The notes below the pieces were generated by a model. It did not search any database, had not been told where the DNA came from, and saw only the letters and a program-made list of their open reading frames with translations. Shown here piece after piece: positions 49,164 to 59,186 of a DNA stretch of 64,000 nucleotides; position 1 is the stretch's first letter; each line of letters starts with the position of its first letter. The DNA comes from an archaeon. GTDB taxonomy: Archaea; Nanobdellota; Nanobdellia; Woesearchaeales; GW2011-AR9. The stretch is taken from assembly GCA_018696395.1 (NCBI GenBank), contig JABHQR010000020.1, positions 1 to 64,000 on the forward strand, in the 5' to 3' direction. The position numbers and the translations under genes were made by a program.

Positions 49164-49505
49164 TTACTCAACCTTTTCTAATCGAAACATGCCACCTCGA
49201 ACAATCAATTCTAAGTCTTTCTCCTTAAAATAAGGTCTTAATTCACCAAATATGCTACCAGCATGATAATGAGACACATCTTCTTCCAATTCTTTCCTAT
49301 CATCATACATTATATTTTTAACCTTATGAGAAGCAATGATTTGGCTTTGACTATCAGTTACAGTGTAAGTTCTCACACAATCATAAATCCCCCTATCTGC
49401 AGCAGTATATCCTGGTTGAAGGTCTACACCCATGTGATATTGTTCACCTAATTTAATCTCATGTTTCAGATATCCTACAAATGTTCCGAAATGGTTAAAT
49501 TTCAT
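49164..49505 (-). CDS. Hypothetical protein
   Basis: 113-aa ORF. Confidence 0.6.
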   Translation of the reverse strand: MKFNHFGTFVGYLKHEIKLGEQYHMGVDLQPGYTAADRGIYDCVRTYTVTDSQSQIIASHKVKNIMYDDRKELEEDVSHYHAGSIFGELRPYFKEKDLELIVRGGMFRLEKVE

Positions 49506-49510
49506 TTTAT

Positions 49511-50158
49511 TTACCTAATCCCCCCAATATGAGGTATTAAATAAGCTCTTAACCTTCTTGTTCTGCTAAATTCAACTGAAGCAGAAGGATCAATTAAAGA
49601 TAATTCTTCTGGTAACTTATAATCAATCGCTTTTCTATTTTCTACAAAATCAAATTTACGATCATCTTCGTCAATATGACTATAATCTAACCAAACATCC
49701 CCTAAATTAAATTGCCTAATTGATTCAATTAACCTTACAGTTTGTGGTTGGTAAAAAGTAAATCTTTCATTACCATGACTCCCTAAAACTTTTTTTTCCA
49801 TCCCTCTAAGATGTAACATTTGGTTAATTTGCTGAGAAGTATATCTTTTCAAACTTTTTTCACCCCTCCAAGCAGGGTTTCTATCAACTAACCTAGCAAA
49901 AGCACTTTTTCCATCTTTGTAAAAAATAGCTGCAGTATAGATTCCTTTCCTTGTATTATCTTGTAATAAATCTAAATAAGTTGATTGGTTAGGCAATAAA
50001 TTTGCAAATACCAAATCAATATCCCTCCTACTATTATCCTGCATTTGACAATGAAATTCCACACCATACTCATAAGTATCATCAATTGTAAAGATAGAAT
50101 CTTCCAATTGATCACAAATAAATTCTAATGCTCTTGCTTTTTCTTTTTTCTTAACCAT
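49511..50158 (-). CDS. Hypothetical protein
   Basis: 215-aa ORF. Confidence 0.65.
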   Translation of the reverse strand: MVKKKEKARALEFICDQLEDSIFTIDDTYEYGVEFHCQMQDNSRRDIDLVFANLLPNQSTYLDLLQDNTRKGIYTAAIFYKDGKSAFARLVDRNPAWRGEKSLKRYTSQQINQMLHLRGMEKKVLGSHGNERFTFYQPQTVRLIESIRQFNLGDVWLDYSHIDEDDRKFDFVENRKAIDYKLPEELSLIDPSASVEFSRTRRLRAYLIPHIGGIR

Positions 50159-50248
50159 TTTTGATTTTCACCTTAATTTTCGAATTTGAAAATTATTCAC
50201 TTTTTAGTAACAAAAAGTTTATAAATCTTTCTTATATTTAGTTATAAA

Positions 50249-50788
50249 ATGCCACATATTAATAGATTTTCCGCCTCAAGTAACTATCCAAGCATTAGAA
50301 TCACTGGTGTTCGTAATGATAGCGACAAGGCTGTTTTTAATGAATTATCTGATTTATTGAATAATTTTTATGGGAGAGTTGAAGATTATAATTTACAAAC
50401 ATCAACTTTCACACCAGGAAGAAGTAGATACGAACTTAATTTAGTTAAAACTGGAATATCTGAAAACTTTGAATATTTAGATGATGGAAGTGGAAGAGTT
50501 AGAATTTATGGTAAAAATGGAAAATCTAGAATCAAGGACTCTCCAGTAGAGATTATTGGTCAAGGCAAGATAGTAATATGTCCCAAAGGATTTACACAAA
50601 AAATTGATAGACCACCTAGAAGATTTGATTATGCTGTTGCAAGACACGAATTCAGAGAAGCACTGTTTGACGTTTACTTTAACAGAAAAGCTAATGGGAG
50701 AGATAGTAATCGAACAAGTGAACATGATAGAAACTCATTCCTAAATTATGTAGAAAGATTAGGCAGACGTTATGAAGTATTAAAGTGA
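50249..50788 (+). CDS. Hypothetical protein
   Basis: 179-aa ORF. Confidence 0.65.
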   Translation: MPHINRFSASSNYPSIRITGVRNDSDKAVFNELSDLLNNFYGRVEDYNLQTSTFTPGRSRYELNLVKTGISENFEYLDDGSGRVRIYGKNGKSRIKDSPVEIIGQGKIVICPKGFTQKIDRPPRRFDYAVARHEFREALFDVYFNRKANGRDSNRTSEHDRNSFLNYVERLGRRYEVLK

Positions 50789-50843
50789 TTATATATGTTT
50801 TTATAACTAAAGTTTTATAAATTAATCTTTAAAAAATATAACT

Positions 50844-51236
50844 ATGACATTTCACCAAGGATTAAATGAGATAGTAATTTCAGATTCTATAGGGCATGTA
50901 GGGATTAATTATAACACTAAAAAACCTAGTCTCCTAAGATGCAATCAACTTCGTAAAATAAATGCACCTAAAACTAAAGGATTTGTATCTTTAACCGATA
51001 TGATCAATGAAGGTATTGGTGAAATCCGAGAAGAAATCAAAGTTATTGAATATAATGATTTACAAGAGTTAGGTAAATACATTGGAAGAAATATTTACAG
51101 AACCACAAACTCAATTAAAGAAATCTCATTCGAACCATTAGAGGGATATAGAAAACTTAATGTAAGTGAAAAATTGGAATATATTGCAGGATTAATGCAA
51201 GGTTATTTGACCCACCTTAATTCATTAGAAAACTAA
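50844..51236 (+). CDS. Hypothetical protein
   Basis: 130-aa ORF. Confidence 0.6.
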   Translation: MTFHQGLNEIVISDSIGHVGINYNTKKPSLLRCNQLRKINAPKTKGFVSLTDMINEGIGEIREEIKVIEYNDLQELGKYIGRNIYRTTNSIKEISFEPLEGYRKLNVSEKLEYIAGLMQGYLTHLNSLEN

Positions 51237-51256
51237 ATCAATTACAAAAAAAGTTC

Positions 51257-52549
51257 TTATTTCCCAACTAACTTACCAACAAAAACGTTATGTTTATCAC
51301 GAGATAGTTTCAATTTAACTTTCTTCCCTTCTCTGAAAGGACAGTTAGGTACAGAAATATTCCTATTACCTGCAACCGCAATACAAGAACGATTAAATCT
51401 ATCTTCGATCACCAATTTAGCAGTTATGACATCACCCAATTTGAATGGTTTAGGCAATTCTTTAGTTTTATGAATATTGAAATCTTCTTTACATAACTTC
51501 AATTTGTAACCATGCGTTTCACTAAGTTCTGATAAAAATAAATAAAAAGTTTGCCAAGTCCATGCACGACAAGGATTCCTCCCTGTTTTATAATTTAAGA
51601 AATTTTGTATTCCTAAAATCGGTTCGTTGGGCAAACTTTTAACAAACTCAACAATTTTTTCCATCTCCTGCTCATTGAATCCAGGAACAATTATTGGTGC
51701 AATTAAAACTTTAACTTTTTCAGAAGCATATTTAATCATTTCAGTAACATGTTTAACATTATAATTGTCAACACCAGCCATTCTTTTAGCCAATTCAGGT
51801 TCAATAGCGTCTAAAGAAAAATTTATTCTTAACTTACCATTTTTGCTAAGTCTGTCAAGAATATTTTTGGTAAGTAATGTCCCGTTTGTATCGATAGAAA
51901 CACAACTTACATTCCTCATTTGTTGTATTTCACTGATTAATTCTTCCATATCGGCATAAAGAAAAGGCTCCCCTTGCACACCTATATGAACTTCTACTTT
52001 TTCATGATCAACATTTTTATTAATGAAATTAAGTAATTTAGAAAGTTCTTCAATTAAATACTCTTTTTCAACCACAAAATCTTTTTTATCAGAGTTAAGC
52101 CCTTCAGAAACAGAACAATACATGCAATTAAGATTACAGGAAGTGATTGGTTTAATTTCAATTATAGAACTGTCACGATAAACAATACCAAATGCAACAT
52201 TACCAATTAAAGGAACACCTGAATTCCTATGAATGTAAAATGTTTTATTCCCAGTTAAACTGTTGGTTAATTCTTCAAAACTGTCTGCTAATAATTGAGA
52301 AAATAATAATTCTGCTTTTTCTTGTTTAATTTCAGGAAATTCTATTGTATGTTCATCAAGTAATTTGAACGACCCAAGATATTTATTTAATTGTTTAAAA
52401 CTAATTTTTGAATTAAAAAATTTAAGTAATGTGATTTTAAGACTTTTTTCAGGTAAATCAACAGACGTATCTTTTGAATTATCTTCGGTTTTATCACTAT
52501 TACAAACAAATTCTTGGAATGATAATGTTTCAAAATTTAGTTTAGCCAT
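51257..52549 (-). CDS. Radical SAM protein with C-terminal TRAM-like extension
   Basis: SCNLNCMYCSV cluster motif, GVQGEPFLY, VSIDTNGTLL. Confidence 0.92.
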   Translation of the reverse strand: MAKLNFETLSFQEFVCNSDKTEDNSKDTSVDLPEKSLKITLLKFFNSKISFKQLNKYLGSFKLLDEHTIEFPEIKQEKAELLFSQLLADSFEELTNSLTGNKTFYIHRNSGVPLIGNVAFGIVYRDSSIIEIKPITSCNLNCMYCSVSEGLNSDKKDFVVEKEYLIEELSKLLNFINKNVDHEKVEVHIGVQGEPFLYADMEELISEIQQMRNVSCVSIDTNGTLLTKNILDRLSKNGKLRINFSLDAIEPELAKRMAGVDNYNVKHVTEMIKYASEKVKVLIAPIIVPGFNEQEMEKIVEFVKSLPNEPILGIQNFLNYKTGRNPCRAWTWQTFYLFLSELSETHGYKLKLCKEDFNIHKTKELPKPFKLGDVITAKLVIEDRFNRSCIAVAGNRNISVPNCPFREGKKVKLKLSRDKHNVFVGKLVGK

Positions 52550-52714
52550 ACGATTACTTTTTTATTAAGTGGCTTTTATAAACTTTTTTGAACTTTATAA
52601 CTTGTAAGAGACAATTTAAATTGAACTTTTTTATGCTTAAATCTTGATTGTTGCGTTTAAATTGTGGTTTTCAAAAAAAGATAAGTTTTAAAACGATGAG
52701 ATTACCTAAAATAC

Positions 52715-53635
52715 TTGGGGGTTGGTATGTCTGAAATCAAAGTAACTTTAGAATCGTTGTACGATATATTAAGAAATGAAAAGAAGAAAGAAGAATTACA
52801 ACAGTTGGAAAACTCTTTTCATGTAGATGTAGTTTCATATCTCCGAACTAAAAAAGCACTTCTTGACGCACATAAAGATAAAGATGAACTTTTTGCTAAT
52901 AATGAAAGAGAAAAATTAGAATATGAGTTAAGAAGCATCAAACGTATATTAAAAGAGATTTATGAAAAACGTGAGAAAAAGATTATTGACATTGCTTTAA
53001 ACAAAAGCAGAACCAGGTCAGATATTATTGAAACTAATATGATGTTAAGAGAAGAAAAAGAGTTTTATGATAGAATTGTGAAATTATTTGATATGTTTAG
53101 AACAGGAGTATTATTAAAATTATTTCAAGGAGAATTACCTTTCTTAGTTACCGATCATACTATTGACAGAGATATTTCTTCAAGTAAAACAGAAATTTAT
53201 CTGGAAGATAAACCTAAAAAAGATAATTTTAAAAAATTTGAAAATGTTGATGGAATTGCAATTGAACCCAACCTTGATGAAGATACCGAAGAACATAAAG
53301 TACAAGAACCATCTACTGAATCTGAAGAAGACAATTTAGATTTTGAATCAGAAAATCAATTAGATGAAAAGAGTGAAAGTGAAGAAGACCTAGAAACAGA
53401 ACAATATGGTGAAGATGAAGAAAATAAAGAAGCAGAAATTTCTAAATCAACTCAATCAGATGAACCAGATAAACCTAAACAAAAAATGACTAAAGTAAAA
53501 TTCTTACATCCAGTACCAAGATTTATTTGGAAAGATATGAAAGAGTATGGTCCTTTTGAAAAAGAAGAAATTGCAGAAGTTTTTCCAGAAATTGCTAATC
53601 TCCTTATTAGGAAAGGCCGTGCTGAAGAGGATTAA
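52715..53635 (+). CDS. Archaeal GINS subunit Gins51-like with long acidic linker
   Basis: A-domain-like TLESLYDILRNEKKKEELQQLENSFHVDVVSYL; C-terminal B-domain-like VKFLHPVPRFIWKDMKEYGPFEKEEIAEVFPEIANLLIRKGRAEE. Confidence 0.85.
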   Translation: MGVGMSEIKVTLESLYDILRNEKKKEELQQLENSFHVDVVSYLRTKKALLDAHKDKDELFANNEREKLEYELRSIKRILKEIYEKREKKIIDIALNKSRTRSDIIETNMMLREEKEFYDRIVKLFDMFRTGVLLKLFQGELPFLVTDHTIDRDISSSKTEIYLEDKPKKDNFKKFENVDGIAIEPNLDEDTEEHKVQEPSTESEEDNLDFESENQLDEKSESEEDLETEQYGEDEENKEAEISKSTQSDEPDKPKQKMTKVKFLHPVPRFIWKDMKEYGPFEKEEIAEVFPEIANLLIRKGRAEED

Positions 53636-53724
53636 GTGGATTAATAATTTATTTTATCGAAACATATATAATATAAAATTACTTCTATAATAATTTGATG
53701 TTAATTAAAAAAGAGAATATTTAG

Positions 53725-55263
53725 ATGTTAAAAAATAAAGGACAAGTTACTGTCTTTATGATATTAGGTATTGTAATTTTGTTAGCTGTAGGTTTAGTTC
53801 TATATTTGGGCACCATCAACATGGTATCTGATCTGACTATTAATCAAAACTCATTAAATAGTTATGTCAGTCATTGTTTATCTTCTAGTTCTGTTGAAGC
53901 AATAAATTATGTGTTTTTGCATGGCGGAAATTATGAAAATAATTCTAAGCATTTGGGAGAGATGAATTTACCTTATGTTTATTATGAAAATGAGATTTTA
54001 TTAAATAACCTTAACATGATCGAAGAACAAGTTTCTTTAGGTATTGAAGATTATTTTATAGAATGTATTGATGACTTTTCACCCTACAATGAAAGTATTG
54101 AAAATATTGAATATTCTGAACCATTAGTAAATGTTGAATTTAGAAGTCAAGAAACTTTAATTGAGTTATATTTTCCGATTAAAATCTCCCAGGGGTTATC
54201 AGTAGAAGAGATTAAAGATTTTAGTTTAGAATTACCATTAGATTTTGTTTCTAAATATGAAATAATTGAATTAATAGTTGAAGAATATTATTCTGACCCC
54301 ACTAATCTTAATTTAGGATATTATTCAAATTTGTTATATCAAGATGATTATTCTCTTTCAGTAATTCAAGGAGAAGATAATGACAATAAATTACAATCTA
54401 ACCCAGATTATAGCATCATTTCTTTAAATTATGGGTTTGAACTCGAAGATGAACCATTAATCTTTCTTTTACTCTTAGATTATGAATATTCATCAATTGA
54501 TGATTATACTAACCTATGTAACAATTCAGAAATAAAAATTGAGATATCACAAGTTGAAAATTCAGGAAGTGGAAATAGTCAAAATTTAATTTATTATAAT
54601 GAAAATGTTTTTGAAAATTTAGCTATAATCAATTCTAATGAACTAAGTTTGTTTGTGAATAGTGAGTCTAATAATAAACAAGATGGATTAATTGTCACTA
54701 AAGGAGATGGTTATTTGCATTTTTTATTAGAAGGTGGACAAACTGTTGATGATTTAGAGATCATGGATTTTGAGATTAGTGCTAATAATCTTTCTTTTAT
54801 TAAAATTGTAAATGATGAAACTAACCCAGTTGAAAATTATAATGATGGTATTTCAGATGACGTAGCATATCAAGATGAAATTTCAATAAATTTAGAATTA
54901 AATTCAGTTTCAGCTAAATTAAGAGTTACAAGTAATGATGATGCATTTTATTTGTATTATTCCTGTGAAGATAATCTTTTTCTAGAAGATTATGGTGACT
55001 TCGTCCCATTAAATTTAAATGCTGTTGATGAGATAAATATTACCCTTGATGAAATTTATGAATATCAAATTGATGCTGAAGGTATAAACTTAACTTATGA
55101 TGTTGATTCAGAATATATTGATATTGATTCAGATACAGGGATATTAAGTATAGACCCTTTAAATTTTGGAGAAGGACAATTTTTATATTATGTTTATGTT
55201 GAAGACGCATATAATGACTCTTCAATTGCACCACTGATATTAAATATAAACTTAAGTGATTAA
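53725..55263 (+). CDS. Type IV pilin-like N-terminus, large extracellular protein
   Basis: MLKNKGQVTVFMILGIVILLAVGLVLYLG class-III-signal-like start; acidic beta-rich ectodomain. Confidence 0.7.
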   Translation: MLKNKGQVTVFMILGIVILLAVGLVLYLGTINMVSDLTINQNSLNSYVSHCLSSSSVEAINYVFLHGGNYENNSKHLGEMNLPYVYYENEILLNNLNMIEEQVSLGIEDYFIECIDDFSPYNESIENIEYSEPLVNVEFRSQETLIELYFPIKISQGLSVEEIKDFSLELPLDFVSKYEIIELIVEEYYSDPTNLNLGYYSNLLYQDDYSLSVIQGEDNDNKLQSNPDYSIISLNYGFELEDEPLIFLLLLDYEYSSIDDYTNLCNNSEIKIEISQVENSGSGNSQNLIYYNENVFENLAIINSNELSLFVNSESNNKQDGLIVTKGDGYLHFLLEGGQTVDDLEIMDFEISANNLSFIKIVNDETNPVENYNDGISDDVAYQDEISINLELNSVSAKLRVTSNDDAFYLYYSCEDNLFLEDYGDFVPLNLNAVDEINITLDEIYEYQIDAEGINLTYDVDSEYIDIDSDTGILSIDPLNFGEGQFLYYVYVEDAYNDSSIAPLILNINLSD

Positions 55264-57517
55264 AAAAATGGGCCAGAAAAATAATTTAAAATTTTTAGTT
55301 GTAATTTTAATATTTTTATTTTCTGTTACATTTATTGTTGCACAAGTAGTACCAGCAAGTACAACTGAAGTTGATTGGTATAATGAAGATCAATTTTATG
55401 ATAATTTTGCAAGTGACCCTTATTCTGCATTTGAATATAATCAAGATATGGCCTGGTCCGCAATGTATAATGACCCCAATATTATGGCAACAAATCCAGA
55501 TGCTATGTTAGCTGCCTTTGAAAATAATCCAGCTCAAGCAATAACAGTAATTAATGATAACATTGAAAATAATAATGTTAATGTATTACAAAAAGAGTAT
55601 ATAAATTCAGATGGAGAAACTATAATTAATGAAAATTATGATTTATTAACAGAAAATTTTGAATTATCAATTATTGATGATATAAGTCTTTTAGAAGGTA
55701 ATCCTGAAGCTCAAAAAGCTTGGTTAGAAAATTATGGTGTATCTGATGAAGGGTCAACAATTTCTAGTTATGATGGTACAACAATGGTCACTGAGGGGGA
55801 GTTTGGAAGTACTTTTAATATTCTGGCGGTTGATGGAGCAACAATTTTAGAAGATGGGAGGTTAGTGTTAAGTTCCGGTTTGGAAGTTTCAAGTTCAGAT
55901 GAAATTGATTTTAAAAAAGATGAACTAGGAGATTATGTGTATGAAGATGGTCAGCAAGTTTTGGTGATCTCTGGTGGAACTGTTGATGGGTCAAATGTGG
56001 AGATATCTGAGATTGGAAAAATAGAATTTACAGATGCTATTTTACAATTAGATGATGTTACTTACCAAGGAGATTTTATCTATCAAGAAAATGATAAAGG
56101 AATTTCTATATCAAGCATGGAGGGTTATGTTGATAGATATACCAACAAACCTTATGTGAAACAATGTAGTTTTAAAGGTACAATAATTGACCCTGAAACT
56201 GGAAATTATAAAAGTTTAATCTTAAAAGGTAATGTTGAATTAAAAACAAATTATGCGACCCTTAATGTTGAGGGAGATGAAGATACTGAAGTTTATTATA
56301 TTCAAACTTTATATCGTTCTAATGGTGAACATTTTTGCCAGGATGAATATTCTTGTATTATTGATGTAACAAGAAACTCTATTTATAATGAAGAGTTTAG
56401 GCATGAACTTATTTTTGATCATGTTAAAAATAATGACGGCATTACTTTTTCAAGTAATGTATATTATTCAAAAGTAGAAGTTAATGATTTAGATTCAGGT
56501 TATGTTAATTATATATCATTATCAGATTCTGGTTCAATTGAAAGTAAAATTGTTGTGAAAAAAAATGGAGAAATTCATGTGTTTGGTGATTTAAAAGAAA
56601 CAAATTCTGGAAGGTTTGATGTTGAATATTACACTGAAGAATCTTGTGCTGCCGATGGTTGTTCACGAAAAAAACACCATTTTTCAACAGATGAACATTT
56701 AAAAAGTGATGTGGCAGATTACTTTTCAGAAGGGTTAATTGATAAAGCATTAAGTTCTTTTGATGGAACTGATTCTGAAGAAGTTGGATTTGTTACTTGT
56801 ACCCAAGGTGTAGATTGTGAAAGAAAATTTGCTGAAAGTTTTGGACAAGTTATAGGTGTGCCAGAAGGTTCTAATGCTAGAACTACCATCATAATCACAG
56901 GAGATAATCCAACTTCAGCTGAAGCATTAGAAGATTGGTGTGAAATTAATGGAGGATGTTATATCATGAATAGTCGTGATATGCCTGAAACTACTTCGAG
57001 TGAAAAATTAGTAGTTACAGGCCATCATTTTGGGGGAGATGAATATACTGATGAAATATGGAGAGATCCAGATTCGGCTGTTAAAGGAACACATACACCA
57101 ATTGATGTTATTGAATATTCTGATTTTCCTAGTGGGGATGTTACTGGATTATATTTTAGTGCTTGTAATACAGTGGTCCCATTATCAAGAGATGATGCAT
57201 TAGAACCAGTATTAGGATTATTTTATAAATATGAAAATTTGGAAGTTGTTCAAGGAACAACAGGAGCAGCACCATTAGTAGAAAAGTTTAAAGGAAATAA
57301 TCCTCTGACCAGTGGAGAAATTAATTTACCTGATAATTTAGAAGAAATTAAAGATTTACAGTTTAGTACCGGTGATCCTAGAATGCCAAACCATAGAGCT
57401 TGGTATTATAAAACCGATGATACCCTATATTATACTACTGATGGACATCAATCATCTCTTGATAAAAAGGAAAATCAGATAGAATTAAGTCCTGCATTAG
57501 CAGATGCAGATATTTAA
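55256..57517 (+). CDS. Secreted protein with caspase/CHAT-like C-terminal domain
   Basis: Signal peptide NLKFLVVILIFLFSVTFIVAQ; C-terminus LVVTGHHFGG ... GLYFSACNTVVPL; GTG 55256 or ATG 55268 start. Confidence 0.65.
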   Translation: MIKKMGQKNNLKFLVVILIFLFSVTFIVAQVVPASTTEVDWYNEDQFYDNFASDPYSAFEYNQDMAWSAMYNDPNIMATNPDAMLAAFENNPAQAITVINDNIENNNVNVLQKEYINSDGETIINENYDLLTENFELSIIDDISLLEGNPEAQKAWLENYGVSDEGSTISSYDGTTMVTEGEFGSTFNILAVDGATILEDGRLVLSSGLEVSSSDEIDFKKDELGDYVYEDGQQVLVISGGTVDGSNVEISEIGKIEFTDAILQLDDVTYQGDFIYQENDKGISISSMEGYVDRYTNKPYVKQCSFKGTIIDPETGNYKSLILKGNVELKTNYATLNVEGDEDTEVYYIQTLYRSNGEHFCQDEYSCIIDVTRNSIYNEEFRHELIFDHVKNNDGITFSSNVYYSKVEVNDLDSGYVNYISLSDSGSIESKIVVKKNGEIHVFGDLKETNSGRFDVEYYTEESCAADGCSRKKHHFSTDEHLKSDVADYFSEGLIDKALSSFDGTDSEEVGFVTCTQGVDCERKFAESFGQVIGVPEGSNARTTIIITGDNPTSAEALEDWCEINGGCYIMNSRDMPETTSSEKLVVTGHHFGGDEYTDEIWRDPDSAVKGTHTPIDVIEYSDFPSGDVTGLYFSACNTVVPLSRDDALEPVLGLFYKYENLEVVQGTTGAAPLVEKFKGNNPLTSGEINLPDNLEEIKDLQFSTGDPRMPNHRAWYYKTDDTLYYTTDGHQSSLDKKENQIELSPALADADI

Positions 57518-57554
57518 TAAAGAGATTATAGTTAAATATATCACTTAATGCAAT

Positions 57555-58274
57555 TTATTTATAAATAATTATATTAGTATCACAACCTTCTGTAGAAAAT
57601 TCATAAACTTCAGACATTTCTTTATCTCTTAAAGCAATACATCCCCAAGTCCAGTCTCTACCTACACCACCACCATGAAGTTCGATGTAACTTCCTAAAT
57701 CAGTATTTTGCGGTGGTATTTGACATTTTTCATTAGTTTTAAGAATTGAATCATATTCACTTTTACTAATTAATTCAGAAGACAATCCTCTTTTTGCATC
57801 TTCAATATTTGGATAATTAATATGCAATGCTTTCCCAAATTTTCCTACTTTTTTATGTGCAACATAAAAAATCCCTTCCGGCGTACTTCTGTCCCCCATT
57901 TTGATTTTATCACTTCTTGGGTCTGTACCTAATGAAATTGGAAAAGTATCAATTAATAAATTTCCTTGATATAATCTTAATTTTCTACTTGATTTATCCA
58001 CCAAGATATATCTTGAATCTTCTTGGAAATCAAAATCATATAATTCAGGTCTTTTTAATTTTAGTTCATTAACTATTTCTAAAAGTGTCAAAGAATCGTC
58101 TAATGAGATCGCTTCTTCAAAATTTAATTGAGATCTATTTTCAGTATTAGGTTGATAATTTAAATTTGTATTTTTAAGATAAGAATTGTCTGACAATAAT
58201 ACTATCCCCCCAACTATACTAACTGGAATTAATCCAGCCAAAGATAATTGAGTTAAATCTTTTAATCTCCCCAT
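57555..58274 (-). CDS. YkuD-type L,D-transpeptidase
   Basis: ILVDKSSRKLRLYQGNLLIDTFPISLG, STPEGIFYV, IELHGGGVGRDWTWGCIALRDKEMSEVY. Confidence 0.92.
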   Translation of the reverse strand: MGRLKDLTQLSLAGLIPVSIVGGIVLLSDNSYLKNTNLNYQPNTENRSQLNFEEAISLDDSLTLLEIVNELKLKRPELYDFDFQEDSRYILVDKSSRKLRLYQGNLLIDTFPISLGTDPRSDKIKMGDRSTPEGIFYVAHKKVGKFGKALHINYPNIEDAKRGLSSELISKSEYDSILKTNEKCQIPPQNTDLGSYIELHGGGVGRDWTWGCIALRDKEMSEVYEFSTEGCDTNIIIYK

Positions 58275-58424
58275 ATTTATCCTAAAAAAGAGATTTTATT
58301 TAAATGTTTTCACTAATCAGGAGTAATTTTGATAAATTTATTGGTGTAATAATATTTTTTGATATTAACTAAAACACATATTTTCTACAAAATTTTAATA
58401 ACTGGCACTTAATTCATTAACTTT

Positions 58425-59186
58425 ATGTCTTTCCTTAAAAAAACTTTAACTCATGATAAAACTGAAACATTCATCAATGAACAAGTAGGTGAATCGTACC
58501 ATTCTTTTACTGGCGCTGTAGATGAAGCTTTGAAAAAGTATGCGGTTCCTTGTAAGATTAAAGAACTAGCAAAAACAGGAAAATTAACTATTTTAGATTA
58601 TTGTTTTGGAATGGGGTACAATTCTGCAATGGCAATTGATGTTGCTCTGAAAGAAAATCCTGAATGTGAAATTGAAGTTATTGGATTAGAATACGATCCA
58701 GAAATTGTTACAAAAATTCAAGAAGTGAATCCACCAATAAAGTTCTTTCAACATTACAAAAATTTAAATCCAACAAATTTGGAATTTGTTAAAGATAACG
58801 TTAAAGTAAAATTAATTTTAGGTGATGGGAGAAAAACTGTTAAAACTTTACCTGATAATTATTTTGATGCAGTGTTTTATGATCCATTTTCACCAAAAAC
58901 TGCTCCGGAAATGTGGATAGTTGAAACATTTAAAGAGATGCATAGGGTCATGAAAGATACAGCAACCTTAGCAACATATTCTTGTGCCAGGATGGTAAGA
59001 GAGAATATGTCTGAAGCAGGATTAATTTATGATGATGGTCCAGTTGTAGGCAGACGTGGACCAGGAACTATTGCCACCAAATGGAAATTTGATTTGTGTG
59101 GTAAAGATATTGATCAACTTAATGAAGAGATTAAAGCTAAAATGAATGATGTTAAGGAGAAACAAAATGTCAAACAAGAAAGTTGA
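58425..59186 (+). CDS. MnmC-like SAM-dependent methyltransferase
   Basis: YHSFTGAVDEA, LTILDYCFGMGYNSAMAI, DAVFYDPFSPKTAPEMW, ATYSCARMVRENMSEAG..VGRRGPGTIA. Confidence 0.88.
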   Translation: MSFLKKTLTHDKTETFINEQVGESYHSFTGAVDEALKKYAVPCKIKELAKTGKLTILDYCFGMGYNSAMAIDVALKENPECEIEVIGLEYDPEIVTKIQEVNPPIKFFQHYKNLNPTNLEFVKDNVKVKLILGDGRKTVKTLPDNYFDAVFYDPFSPKTAPEMWIVETFKEMHRVMKDTATLATYSCARMVRENMSEAGLIYDDGPVVGRRGPGTIATKWKFDLCGKDIDQLNEEIKAKMNDVKEKQNVKQES

